A stretch of 62,396 bases of DNA from an uncultured Porphyromonadaceae bacterium (GCA_947175645.1 CAMWNP010000015.1:1-62396), one strand, 5' to 3'; shown: positions 43,534 to 50,932, numbered from the stretch's first letter. Numbers and translations are program-made. Notes: generated from the letters alone by a model not told the origin.

Positions 43534-44359
43534 AGAGGAAGAGAGAAATAAAATACTGAGTATGAGTATGCAAAGTTACTTATAATTTCTCAATTAGATT
43601 ATATATGTAAACAATTTATAAAAAATAGCCGTGCAAATTTCACAAAATGATTAACCACAAAGTACGATATAAAAGTGCGAAAGTACGAAGCGACATAACA
43701 GCACATATATCAATGCATTACATCCGCACTTTTTTCAGTACTCCACAATGATTTTCGGGTACGGCAAAGATTGTGATTTGAACTTTTGGACATAAGTACA
43801 TAAAAGTGCGGAAAAAGTACGGTCGCAAAACGCTGATTTACAAACGTAAACAGCCTTTTTGTACTTTTGTACTTTTTTTTTCTACTTATTAGAAGAAAAA
43901 TTAAGATAAAATAAAAGCCATCGTGTGATTTACACAACATACCTCCGACATTCTTACATAGATAATGGGGTAATGGCAATATGATGGCATCTATGGACCA
44001 GTACCAAGAAATACAATAGCAGCCGGAGTAGTAGATTGCTACAGCAGCGCTCTCCCCTCTCCCCTCTCCCGGCTCGATGACCGATGCCGTGCCGTCGTGC
44101 CGTTCTTTTGCACAACTCATGCCCATACTCCTTTCTGAAGGGGGTGCAGGGGCGCGGAAGCGGCCACCGGGCGAAATGTCAAGGTAAAGAACTTTTCACC
44201 GAAAAATTTTGATATGCCGTTGACAAGGCTTAACTTTGCATTATATTGGGGTTTTATACACCTTTTACGTGTGTAGAAAGGATATATAAGGCCCCGGAAA
44301 GTACCGAATGAGAGTGCAAAAATACCATCGCCTGACGTTAACAAAGATACCATACAGCG
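43534..44359. other. Long non-coding region with AAGTAC repeats
   Basis: No reliable gene is found here in about 825 bp. AAGTAC or its complement occurs seven times between 43660 and 43876, and AAGTGCG or its complement three times (43672, 43726, 43803). They often form the pair AAGTGCG-A(n)-AAGTAC. The area is AT-rich. A TATCTTTG box at 44342-44349 could drive a minus-strand transcript through it. Replication-origin iterons or a regulator-binding array are the main options. Confidence 0.55.
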
Positions 44360-44385
44360 AGAGCCGCCCCGGATGGAGCGGCTCT
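44360..44385 (-). terminator. Hairpin after the leader C operon
   Basis: AGAGCCGC and GCGGCTCT form an 8-bp stem 45 bp beyond the stop of the 44430-44960 gene. No strong U-tract follows, so termination efficiency is uncertain. Confidence 0.5.
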
Positions 44386-44429
44386 CTAACGTGACGGAGC
44401 AAACCTAAATCTTACCGCCTTGCGCTTTG

Positions 44430-44960
44430 CTACTGCAAAGAATCTACCTTTACAGGGTGGTTAGGATCCAGTTCAAACGGTCGCCTAACCAACATCCAGC
44501 CATGCCGTCCGTCTGCGTCATGGTAGGTCTTGAAGCCGGTTCTGACGAGAAGCGCGGCCACGTCGTTGGGCTCGAGTTCGCACATCGAGGACAGATCGTT
44601 GATGATGTCGTCTGTGGTCTTCAGTTCCACGCCCGGAGTGCGAATGCTATCAGTCATCATAAACTGGGCCATATACTGGGCGAGGATAGTTACAGCAGCC
44701 GGAACTTCGGGCTGTTTGGATTCTTCATTCTCTTTCATGTCTAAGGTTATTTGTTGTTTGATATTATGTTCTTTGATGAACGAATCGATCGCAGAGCGGA
44801 GCAAGAACAGATAAGCCGGATCGTCGAGCACGATGAAGCCCGCACTGGTGTCCTCTGAATCTTGGAAGTCGATAACGACATAGTCAGTCGACGGTTGGCC
44901 ATTGCTTTCGTCACAGCGATTTAACGACATGTAAACTGCCGGGAAATGTTTTGCGCTCAT
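44430..44960 (-). CDS. Hypothetical phage protein (leader C operon, third gene)
   Basis: The 176-residue soluble protein has an alpha-beta N-terminal half (DYVVIDFQDSEDTSAGFIVL) and a C-terminal segment (MCELEPNDVAALLVRTGFKT) resembling a winged-helix-like fold, which is not certain. Its start overlaps the preceding stop (ATGA). It closes the leader C operon before a hairpin. The family is not recognised. Confidence 0.6.
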   Translation of the reverse strand: MSAKHFPAVYMSLNRCDESNGQPSTDYVVIDFQDSEDTSAGFIVLDDPAYLFLLRSAIDSFIKEHNIKQQITLDMKENEESKQPEVPAAVTILAQYMAQFMMTDSIRTPGVELKTTDDIINDLSSMCELEPNDVAALLVRTGFKTYHDADGRHGWMLVRRPFELDPNHPVKVDSLQ

Positions 44961-45331
44961 TCGTCACCTCCTTCCATTAGCGATGTTAACGCGACAGCCT
45001 CCGGAATGGTGGCCGTACGTGCGACCTTATGGAAGAATAGGCGGAAATAAGGCTGCTTGTCGAAGTCCACATAGTCCGACACCGGATATGCTGTTATTTG
45101 GCCATAATTACCCGTGCGGTCTAATACATAGTCCACATACGTAGCGCGGCCATGCCTAACACGAGTATCGAGAATACGGGCCTTATCGCGCATAGCCATC
45201 GTTATTGTAAGCGGAGCATCGTCGCCTTGTACCAGTACGCCCTCAAAGCGCTTAGCCATTCTCTGGAGAAACTGGCCTTTTACAGACTTTCCTGATGTTG
45301 AAAACGTCTGTACGTTATCAAAGAAAAACAT
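44957..45331 (-). CDS. Hypothetical phage protein (leader C operon, second gene)
   Basis: The 124-residue protein starts at the ATG 45331 (MFFFDNVQTFSTSGKSVKGQ), which overlaps the stop of the preceding gene (TGATG), giving translational coupling. It is rich in Arg and aromatic residues (TMAMRDKARILDTRVRHGRA). No motif is recognised. An open frame extends upstream to 45451, but that part overlaps the previous gene and was not used. Confidence 0.6.
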   Translation of the reverse strand: MFFFDNVQTFSTSGKSVKGQFLQRMAKRFEGVLVQGDDAPLTITMAMRDKARILDTRVRHGRATYVDYVLDRTGNYGQITAYPVSDYVDFDKQPYFRLFFHKVARTATIPEAVALTSLMEGGDE

Positions 45332-45777
45332 CACTGTTGACCTCCTTTCTTTGCTGAGCAAAGCGACTTCGTCGATGACTTGGTTGATTTGGTGTCGGCG
45401 AATGTGGCGCGGCATGCCCACACGATAGCCCAGGGCATGCCGTAAAGGCAATCAGTGCCTACAGCCTCCTGGGCCTCGATGACGTTATCAATAGAGATGT
45501 TGTGCCACCACATGGCGGTGATGACTACCACGGCCACGACCAGCGATACCTTCTCGCAGAACAGGGCGCGGAAGATGTTGCGTGCCGTACAACGGCACTT
45601 CGCCAACTTCAACAGGGCGGAGAGGGCGCGGGAGATCCGCACGGTGATAGGGGTTGAGTAGTTCTTCGCTGGACTCGGCGACTTCTTCAATTCGACCCCG
45701 AGGGCGGGGCCGGTTAAGATCACGAGGGGCTTATTGTTCGGTCTGCCCTGGACCTTGTATAAAACTGATTGTTGCAT
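45331..45777 (-). CDS. Hypothetical membrane protein under leader C
   Basis: The 148-residue protein starts at the ATG 45777 (MQQSVLYKVQGRPNNKPL), 6 bp after element a2 of leader C. The middle holds a transmembrane segment (KVSLVVAVVVITAMWWHN), preceded by a basic region with several Cys (LLKLAKCRCTARNIF), and the C-terminus is Ser/Lys/Thr-rich. It is not related to the proteins under leaders A and B. An inner-membrane lysogenic protein is possible; the function is unknown. Confidence 0.6.
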   Translation of the reverse strand: MQQSVLYKVQGRPNNKPLVILTGPALGVELKKSPSPAKNYSTPITVRISRALSALLKLAKCRCTARNIFRALFCEKVSLVVAVVVITAMWWHNISIDNVIEAQEAVGTDCLYGMPWAIVWACRATFADTKSTKSSTKSLCSAKKGGQQ

Positions 45778-45783
45778 GATTTT

Positions 45784-46036
45784 GACTATCATGAGTTGTA
45801 GCATACAGGCAGACTAGAAAACGGCTGCCAATTCCGTTGCTACAACTCATGATAGTCGACCACAGAGGGCGGTATTATGAATTCGGAATGACAGCCGTAA
45901 GGGGCTACTTATGTTAACTTCATGAAGTAAACTTCATGAAAAACGGGCATAAAAAAAGCCCGAAGTTATGTCGAGCGTCTGAACCTACGCTCCCGGTAGT
46001 CGGCAAACGACCATGAGTTGTAGCACTGCAAAGGTA
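45784..46036 (-). ncRNA. Leader C: antisense/attenuator-type RNA element
   Basis: On the minus strand: -7 box TACCTTTG (46029-46036) with TTTG at 46057-46060, 20 bp apart; a1 at 46012-46025; U-loop hairpin CGGGC...GCCCG (45944-45961); b at 45884-45898; a' at 45838-45857; b' at 45821-45837 followed by TTTT; a2 at 45784-45803; ATG at 45777. a' is the perfect 20-bp complement of a2, and 14 bases of it pair with a1. b pairs with b' over 15 bp with one bulge. b and the CTGCCTGTA after b' are shared with leader A, while a1/a'/a2 are not. Predicted short RNA: about 205 nt. Confidence 0.78.
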
Positions 46037-46077
46037 CGAAAATAACCTCACACTACCAAATAATTCACGAAGAAAGT

Positions 46078-47001
46078 TTATCTCTTGTTCAGCATGTCAA
46101 GAAAATCTTGCTCATCGATTATCTCAATGGGCATTCCCTTTTCTTTATATTTGGCAGCAGTCTTCATTTTACCACTTAGGCCCTTCTCACCTACAACACG
46201 CAAATCCTGAATACCAACAACAAGGTAGTCAGTATCTTGTGTAAGACGTTCTGGGGCCTGACCTCCAATTCTGACAACAGCCACTCTTGCATCGTCGCGT
46301 TTCATAGATTCCATCTTCCCGGTAAATACTACATTCATGTCGTAGAAAGGATTGTCCGGGTCTGCATCGACATCTACTGAAGATGCGTCGAATGTCAAGT
46401 GGTTGCGCTTTGAATAAACTTTTTTGCAAAGAGAGGGTGTGAATGTGTCCGGCGTGAGTTCTCCAGGTTGGATCTTTACGACGGAGAGGAAGGCCGCAAG
46501 CGATTGTTCGGGAACGCTGTCGAGGCCTTTGATCGCCAGGTCGCACCAACGTTGCGCGATCATTACAGGCTCATTAGACGGTACCGTATCATCGTATAAT
46601 TTATAACTAAGATAGTCAAGGCTATACGACACCTCGTTCAGAGTTCTACGACAAATTGCCTTTGCATTGCAATAGCGAATTGATGAGAAGGACACATCAA
46701 GGCGGGTGAGGGTGTTATACAGCGCCCTAGCAGAGTAACCCTCGGCCGAGCATACCGCCATTTCAAATTGTTCAAAGACCTCTTGGACTCTCGGCCATTG
46801 CTGAGCAAAAGTTGGATAAGATTTTACTTGAGCCTCTGTTATGCCTGACATCACCATCAGGAACTCAGCCTCTGGGTTAAAGAAAAACTCTTGCGGTTGT
46901 TGAGGAGTCCCATCAACGACAGGAACTAGAACTAGGTGGCACACCGCATTCTGCTCCTCGTTGACGGTTTCTGCATGAAATAGGACAAATGAAGGTTTCA
47001 T
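46078..47001 (-). CDS. DnaQ-like exonuclease fold with C-terminal BRCT domain
   Basis: The 307-residue protein has an N-terminal RNase H-like exonuclease region: FVLFHAETVNEE in the place of ExoI, GITEAQVKSYPTF, and SYSLDYLSYKLY as in epsilon-type proteins. A C-terminal BRCT domain covers about residues 222-305 (MNVVFTGKMESMKRDDARVA; RLTQDTDYLVVG). The usual ExoI DxE reads HAE, so the first metal-binding Asp is absent and the nuclease may be inactive. BRCT suggests binding to DNA ends or partners. The gene reads into leader C about 18 bp before its promoter. Confidence 0.78.
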   Translation of the reverse strand: MKPSFVLFHAETVNEEQNAVCHLVLVPVVDGTPQQPQEFFFNPEAEFLMVMSGITEAQVKSYPTFAQQWPRVQEVFEQFEMAVCSAEGYSARALYNTLTRLDVSFSSIRYCNAKAICRRTLNEVSYSLDYLSYKLYDDTVPSNEPVMIAQRWCDLAIKGLDSVPEQSLAAFLSVVKIQPGELTPDTFTPSLCKKVYSKRNHLTFDASSVDVDADPDNPFYDMNVVFTGKMESMKRDDARVAVVRIGGQAPERLTQDTDYLVVGIQDLRVVGEKGLSGKMKTAAKYKEKGMPIEIIDEQDFLDMLNKR

Positions 47002-47052
47002 AAAAACGTCTTAAAAATGTGACACAAAGTTAGCCATTATTTTCGTAATCAA

Positions 47053-47083
47053 CAAAAAAGCCCCCGCCGCGATGGCGAGGGCT
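47053..47083 (-). terminator. Terminator after hicB
   Basis: AGCCCCCGCC and GGCGAGGGCT form the stem (one mismatch). The minus-strand transcript then runs into TTTTTTG. It separates hicAB from the exonuclease gene. Confidence 0.85.
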
Positions 47084-47118
47084 GAGTCAAGACCAATAGG
47101 TCGAAAGGTGTTAATTAA

Positions 47119-47517
47119 TCATACGAAATGAACTTGACTCAATTCTGCGGCAAAGGAATGCAGGGCTTGGTTGATTTTCTCAACTGTACGTGGAGAAGGA
47201 TTGCGATGCCCGGTGATGTAATGGGATAGTTGACCCTGTGCAACGCCAGTGATACGGGATAAGCCGGCGAGAGTGAGTTTTCCACCATAGTAGGCAAGGA
47301 ACGATGCAAGATCGTAGGAAAAATCAAACTGCAGATCTGCAATTTCTTCAGGGAAGTCAACGCGGAAAGCATCAACTACGGCCATAAAATCATCGTGTGC
47401 CTCTTTTGCTGTCGCTCCTTCTCCTATCGCATTGAAGTGGAGTTTATTGTCATCGGGCATATATGCGCTATATACACCGTCCTTAGCGCGTTCTATAAAT
47501 ACTCTTACGGTTTTCAT
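47119..47517 (-). CDS. hicB: HicB antitoxin with C-terminal HTH
   Basis: The 132-residue protein has the HicB beta-alpha fold at the N-terminus (VYSAYMPDDNKLHFNAIGEG, then ATAKEAHDDFM) and a C-terminal XRE-type helix-turn-helix (LAGLSRITGVAQGQLSHYIT). HicB neutralises the HicA RNase and represses the operon through its DNA-binding part. The order is toxin then antitoxin, with a 52-bp gap after hicA. A perfect 8+4+8 palindrome in the promoter spacer is the likely operator. Confidence 0.9.
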   Translation of the reverse strand: MKTVRVFIERAKDGVYSAYMPDDNKLHFNAIGEGATAKEAHDDFMAVVDAFRVDFPEEIADLQFDFSYDLASFLAYYGGKLTLAGLSRITGVAQGQLSHYITGHRNPSPRTVEKINQALHSFAAELSQVHFV

Positions 47518-47569
47518 ATCTCTTATATTTTTTTGTAGAGAGGGGCCGGGACCAGCCCCTCTCTTTGGT

Positions 47570-47767
47570 TTACTTTTTGTTTTCGATTCCAGCCGTTCTA
47601 AGGATTGACTTTAGGGTTCCTGTTGCGACTTCGTGCGATCCGTGGTTGCTTGTCGTAAACTTCTCGCCTGTTTTGGGATTAAGCCATAGCGGGTGACCCG
47701 CTCGTTGCTCCCCCAATTCAATCATCCCGGCTTTTCGGAGGATTTTGTGGAGTTCTTTGTACTTCAT
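47570..47767 (-). CDS. hicA: HicA toxin (mRNA interferase)
   Basis: The 65-residue protein starts at the ATG 47767 (MKYKELHKILRKAGMIELGE). It has the HicA dsRBD-like fold with the catalytic-His segment TSNHGSHEVATGTLKSIL. HicA cleaves translated mRNA and is inhibited by HicB. An upstream in-frame start at 47836 lies within the promoter and was rejected. It is probably a prophage stability or phage-exclusion module. Confidence 0.9.
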   Translation of the reverse strand: MKYKELHKILRKAGMIELGEQRAGHPLWLNPKTGEKFTTSNHGSHEVATGTLKSILRTAGIENKK

Positions 47768-47793
47768 TTTCGTTCTCTGATTAATTAACACTG

Positions 47794-47824
47794 CAAAGTT
47801 AGTGATATTAATTTTAATATCAAA
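47794..47824 (-). promoter_or_regulatory. hicAB promoter with palindromic operator
   Basis: On the minus strand TTTG (47821-47824) and TAACTTTG (47794-47801) are 19 bp apart. The spacer is filled by TGATATTA-AAAT-TAATATCA (47803-47822), a perfect 8-bp inverted repeat. A repressor bound there would block RNA polymerase, which fits HicB autoregulation. Confidence 0.82.
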
Positions 47825-47863
47825 ATATTTTGACAAAAAAATTTCGCATTGGCGTGATTTTTT

Positions 47864-48379
47864 TCAAAACAGGCTCGGTTGAGTGTTGAGACGCTCTGAT
47901 CTGAGTTTGCCGAGTGCTTCTTCCGCTTTCTTCCGTCGGCCTTTGGCTTCCTTCTCGTCTGTGATTGCCGAATTGATCTGCCGGAGCAGGTCAATCTCAG
48001 CGTTGTTGGTTTCGATGGTGCGACGCATTGAGCCGGTGAAATGCTCATAAAGAGCCCGGGCGCACTCGAGACGATAGGCGATGACTTTGGGACGCGCTTC
48101 GTCTGAGACATATTTAGGATTTATCGTACCAAGCCATAGATAGACGAGCCACAACGGCAGACATAGCATCTCTCGCTCCTTTCCGTCGGCGGCAACTATC
48201 CCCCGGAGGGGGACAGTTGAAGTAGCGAATGTTTCGTCCGATTGAAGTTTTTCAACCTGAGATGTATAGTTTACTGTGACAACTTCACAGATTGGTTTGA
48301 TAGGGACGAAGATTTCTCCGTTCTGTTCAACAGTGACGATGTCGACGCCATTGATTGTGGTGATTCGTTGTTGTTCCAT
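47864..48379 (-). CDS. Phage antirepressor (P22 Ant N-terminal-like)
   Basis: The 171-residue protein has the N-terminal domain shared by phage antirepressors (VTVEQNGEIFVPIKPICEVV; LQSDETFATSTVPLRGIVAA) followed by the LCLPLWLVYLWLGTINPKYV core. A charged C-terminal coiled coil follows (AEIDLLRQINSAITDEKEAK). Such proteins bind and inactivate phage repressors. It lies just before hicAB in the early region and may link host signals to induction. Confidence 0.82.
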   Translation of the reverse strand: MEQQRITTINGVDIVTVEQNGEIFVPIKPICEVVTVNYTSQVEKLQSDETFATSTVPLRGIVAADGKEREMLCLPLWLVYLWLGTINPKYVSDEARPKVIAYRLECARALYEHFTGSMRRTIETNNAEIDLLRQINSAITDEKEAKGRRKKAEEALGKLRSERLNTQPSLF

Positions 48380-48382
48380 ACC

Positions 48383-48652
48383 TTAAATTCCGGGGGTTAC
48401 TTTCCATCCTGTTAGCGTGGTGTACCATTTGCCGTTATACTCGCGGCTCTCTGCGTTGACCTCGACCGTATAAAGTAATCCGACTTGAATGTTCATTTGG
48501 TCGATGCGATCATTCATTACCTCAAAGGCAATTTTCTTGGGGTAACTTTCTTGTGTTTCCAACACATATTCGCGTTTTCGCCAGGGCTTCCCGGCTTTGC
48601 TGACACCGCGGGCCTCAGGCAATGCGGTGACGATTTTTCCTTTAATCTGCAT
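48383..48652 (-). CDS. DUF3127 domain protein (OB-fold-like)
   Basis: The 89-residue protein matches the short DUF3127 pattern: MQIKGKIVTALPEARGVSKA, KPWRKREYVLETQESYPKKI, then VEVNAESREYNGKWYTTLTG. These proteins are common in Bacteroidota phages and are thought to be single-stranded-DNA-binding-like OB folds. It lies 3 bp upstream of the antirepressor gene in the early operon, consistent with a role in replication or recombination. Confidence 0.85.
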   Translation of the reverse strand: MQIKGKIVTALPEARGVSKAGKPWRKREYVLETQESYPKKIAFEVMNDRIDQMNIQVGLLYTVEVNAESREYNGKWYTTLTGWKVTPGI

Positions 48653-48851
48653 TTTTCTTGTTAAGGGTTATAGTTAGTGTATGCGGTTTTCCGTCGGCCA
48701 TAGCGTCGATTGTCAGGCAGTGTGCGCCGAGTCTGTAAAGCAAAGATCCGAGCAAGTGTGCCGCTTCTTGTGCGGCCTTCCTGGTCTGTTCCGGCAAGCG
48801 CTGCCATACCGATTCAATTTCCTTGCATTTATCATCACTATCAGGCCGCAT
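48642..48851 (-). CDS. Small hypothetical early protein
   Basis: The 69-residue protein runs from the ATG at 48851 (MRPDSDDKCKEIESVWQRLP), is helical in its first half (QEAAHLLGSLLYRLGAHCL) and ends TLTITLNKKNAD. It overlaps the start of the DUF3127 gene by 11 bp. A longer version from a TTG at 48935 is possible. A second open frame on the same strand (to 48997, beginning MMKGINFEERKEYDLHVLVD) overlaps it, and one of the two may be spurious. Confidence 0.5.
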   Translation of the reverse strand: MRPDSDDKCKEIESVWQRLPEQTRKAAQEAAHLLGSLLYRLGAHCLTIDAMADGKPHTLTITLNKKNAD

Positions 48852-48998
48852 TTTTTCGGTAGATGTCGATGTGCGATATTGTCTGCAAAGTTGCTGGAGA
48901 AGGCTAACACCTTGTTGACAGAGCACATCGTGCAACCATCCACCAAGACGTGAAGGTCATACTCTTTTCGTTCTTCAAAATTGATGCCTTTCATCATG

Positions 48999-49312
48999 TT
49001 ATAATTCAAATTTTATTGGTCGAATTTTCACCTCTCGGAATTCGCCTGAGAGTTTGATGTCGAAGCCTTGACGCGAAAGCCACGCCTTTGCTCGAGTCAT
49101 CATTGTTATTACTTCTTGGGTAGTCTTCCCTTCAAATTCAGGAAAAGTCATGCCCTCAATAGAAGCCGATTCACGACGCTGTTTTTTTGTGGCCGCAGTC
49201 TTTTTCGATTGGCACACATTACATTTCGACGAAAATCCACCCCAACGAGTTTTTCTGAAAGCGGATAACGGTAACAGGCGATTACAGCCTGCACAAACTT
49301 TTTTTCATCCAT
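48999..49312 (-). CDS. Zinc-ribbon protein, apparently made by -1 frameshift
   Basis: A frame opening at ATG 49312 reads MDEKK over the heptamer A AAA AAG (49304-49298), a classic -1 slippery sequence. A shift there enters the frame that runs to 48999. The fused product (about 104 residues) begins MDEKKVCAGCNRLLPLS and gains two Cx2C pairs (VCAGC and KCNVC) spaced like a zinc ribbon, followed by KKTAATKKQRR and a helical C-terminus. Without the shift, the downstream frame has no good start before half the zinc ribbon. A 1-bp loss in the A-run is the alternative. The function is probably nucleic-acid binding. Confidence 0.6.
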
Positions 49313-49317
49313 ATAGT

Positions 49318-49647
49318 TTACTTGTTTTTATTATGAATTATTACGTTGTTATGCTCAATGCCATATACCAGGCCGGTGGGGCATTGGGGATCCATAAAGA
49401 CTGGCGTTGCCGAGAACTCGCCGTCATCGCTTAACTCATATCCGGCGACACCTTCAGGCAAGGCAAATCTATCATACGGATCAAACACCTTGCATTTCCT
49501 GATTTTGACCTTTGAGATGTTGCCACAACCGCAAGGGCATTGCCATATAGCAGTGTGTCCCATTGCATCGAGGTATATTGTACCCGGCTGTACGTTTATC
49601 ACATTCGGGCACCTCACAAAGACTATGTGAGTGAACGCGGTAATCAT
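49318..49647 (-). CDS. Small protein with CPCGCG motif (DUF6527-like)
   Basis: The 109-residue protein starts at the ATG 49647, whose ATGA overlaps the stop of the preceding short gene. The segment WQCPCGCGN (about residues 35-43) is the hallmark I associate with DUF6527 proteins, probably metal-binding. It lies in the early operon just before the zinc-ribbon gene. The function is unknown; a DNA metabolism accessory role is a guess. Confidence 0.65.
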   Translation of the reverse strand: MITAFTHIVFVRCPNVINVQPGTIYLDAMGHTAIWQCPCGCGNISKVKIRKCKVFDPYDRFALPEGVAGYELSDDGEFSATPVFMDPQCPTGLVYGIEHNNVIIHNKNK

Positions 49648-49814
49648 ATCGGCACGCAATAGGCCTCCTCTCCCGGTTCTTCTTCCTCGATGTCTGAGAT
49701 GTCTTCGTACTCTACGTCTACGATTTCGGGGTCTTGACGCGGTGGTGCCGACCTGAGTGCTTCAGTAAATCGCCGCAGTGCAGTCGTTAGATCTGCCAAG
49801 GTATAATTCTTCAT
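49644..49814 (-). CDS. Short acidic early protein (56 aa)
   Basis: This short gene encodes 56 residues: MKNYTLADLTTALRRFTEAL, a Pro/Arg linker, then a strongly acidic part (EYEDISDIEEEEPGEEAYC). It is linked on both sides by ATGA overlaps: its start overlaps the stop of the 49811-50074 gene and its stop overlaps the start of the CPCGCG gene. The couplings are good evidence that it is translated. Acidic small proteins in phage early regions are often inhibitors or DNA mimics, but nothing here shows that. Confidence 0.75.
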   Translation of the reverse strand: MKNYTLADLTTALRRFTEALRSAPPRQDPEIVDVEYEDISDIEEEEPGEEAYCVPI

Positions 49815-50074
49815 TGCTTGATATTTTTGAATAGTTCTTTAAGTTCTGTTGGGGATGCCTGGTAGTTGTCCCTGATTACTTCGAGGAATTTAGCCCTACC
49901 TACGCGCGCATAGATTTCTGCAAAATCGCGGCGAACTAAATCATGCTCGTCACCCACAATCACATATTCTGTATGATTGAGGCTTAGACCTCCGCAGTAT
50001 TCGGCTATTGACAGTGGCGTATTGTTCCAATAGTCAAATTCCATCAGGATACATTTTTCTTCTTTTTGCGCCAT
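49811..50074 (-). CDS. Hypothetical early phage protein
   Basis: The 87-residue protein has no recognised motif (MAQKEEKCILMEFDYWNNTP; RDFAEIYARVGRAKFLEVIR) and a helical C-terminus (ASPTELKELFKNIKQ). It overlaps the end of the upstream gene and is coupled by ATGA to the next one. Probably cytoplasmic. Confidence 0.6.
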   Translation of the reverse strand: MAQKEEKCILMEFDYWNNTPLSIAEYCGGLSLNHTEYVIVGDEHDLVRRDFAEIYARVGRAKFLEVIRDNYQASPTELKELFKNIKQ

Positions 50075-50295
50075 CGTTTTTTATTTGGTTTATTATGTTT
50101 GTGCTCAGGGGCCAATATCTGAATCGTCGACGGCATGACGGCGATTGCTCCAAGCCCAAATTTCAGATATACGACGGCACTACCATTCGCAGTACTGAAT
50201 TTGGAGATATCATAGATCTCACCCTTGTTGAATCGAATGCCGTGACAATAGAATGTCTTCATCAGAACGGCACGGAGAGGACTATCGTTGCTCAT
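50044..50295 (-). CDS. Hypothetical early phage protein with basic tail
   Basis: The 83-residue protein is predicted to be a small beta-barrel-like domain (FYCHGIRFNKGEIYDISKFS; VVYLKFGLGAIAVMPSTIQI) followed by a strongly basic tail (KPNKKRWRKKKKNVS). The tail suggests nucleic-acid binding. The family is not recognised. It is part of the run of small early genes. Confidence 0.6.
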   Translation of the reverse strand: MSNDSPLRAVLMKTFYCHGIRFNKGEIYDISKFSTANGSAVVYLKFGLGAIAVMPSTIQILAPEHKHNKPNKKRWRKKKKNVS

Positions 50296-50313
50296 ATCCT
50301 TTTTTTGTTTTTG

Positions 50314-50523
50314 TTACCAATCACCGGCATCATCAATATGCCCGCAATCAAGTAGTTTATGCGTATCCAAACCACTGACATCAAATGACATTTCCTGTGG
50401 TATTGCATATATATCACCAGAAGATCCATGCTGAATAAGATATAGGCCGCTATCTGAAAGTGCTTTTAATGCCTTACTCGCACGCCTGGCTGCTCTGATT
50501 TGTTCGGGAGTATATTCAATCAT
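50314..50523 (-). CDS. Short hypothetical early protein
   Basis: The 69-residue protein opens with a helix (YTPEQIRAARRASKALKALS) and a beta hairpin (GLYLIQHGSSGDIYAIPQEM). No motif is known. Its start overlaps the stop of the preceding membrane-protein gene (ATGA). Confidence 0.6.
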   Translation of the reverse strand: MIEYTPEQIRAARRASKALKALSDSGLYLIQHGSSGDIYAIPQEMSFDVSGLDTHKLLDCGHIDDAGDW

Positions 50524-50930
50524 AGTTCAATGGGTATTGTTTTACCTGTACGATAATCGACCAGCAGGCCCTCAGAATAACTCATACATTCTTCGCCTCT
50601 TTCTGTACCATCTGATTCGCAGATGTCGACGCGCTGATACGATTTGGCATAGGTGGAAATGATTTCTTTGGCGGCCTCGAGTGTTGCTTCGCCATTGGCG
50701 ACAACCCGGATAAACAGCCTGTCTGATGATCTCTCAGCAATGATGTATTTTGAACGCGGCTCATCATCTTCAAAGTCGCACGATTGATCAGACGTGCACT
50801 CACAAACAGAAGGGGGAGCCGGGGGCTGAGTGGCTGTCGGTTCGACAATAAGCATTGCCACTCCAGTGAGAAGGCCGAGAATGGCCACAAGAGCAGCAAG
50901 TGTGTAAAGTAGGATACTTGAAAAACTCAT
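50520..50930 (-). CDS. Single-pass membrane protein, early region
   Basis: The 136-residue protein has one N-terminal transmembrane segment (ILLYTLAALVAILGLLTGVA), a short Pro-rich linker with CEC and CDF cysteines, and a soluble alpha-beta domain (SDRLFIRVVANGEATLEAAK). No function is recognised. Inner-membrane early proteins of prophages may act in superinfection exclusion, which remains untested here. Confidence 0.6.
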   Translation of the reverse strand: MSFSSILLYTLAALVAILGLLTGVAMLIVEPTATQPPAPPSVCECTSDQSCDFEDDEPRSKYIIAERSSDRLFIRVVANGEATLEAAKEIISTYAKSYQRVDICESDGTERGEECMSYSEGLLVDYRTGKTIPIEL

Positions 50931-50932
50931 AT

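Noticed and set aside
43710-44353. Two minus-strand open frames (about 78 and 138 codons) in the long intergenic region
   Set aside because: One starts inside or upstream of its own likely promoter box, both have Cys/Ser-rich low-quality composition, and they run across the AAGTAC repeat array.
48713-48997. Frame beginning MMKGINFEERKEYD overlapping the 48642-48851 gene
   Set aside because: Could be real, but it overlaps in another frame and ends in Arg/His/Pro-rich sequence typical of an antiphase reading; only mentioned under its neighbour.
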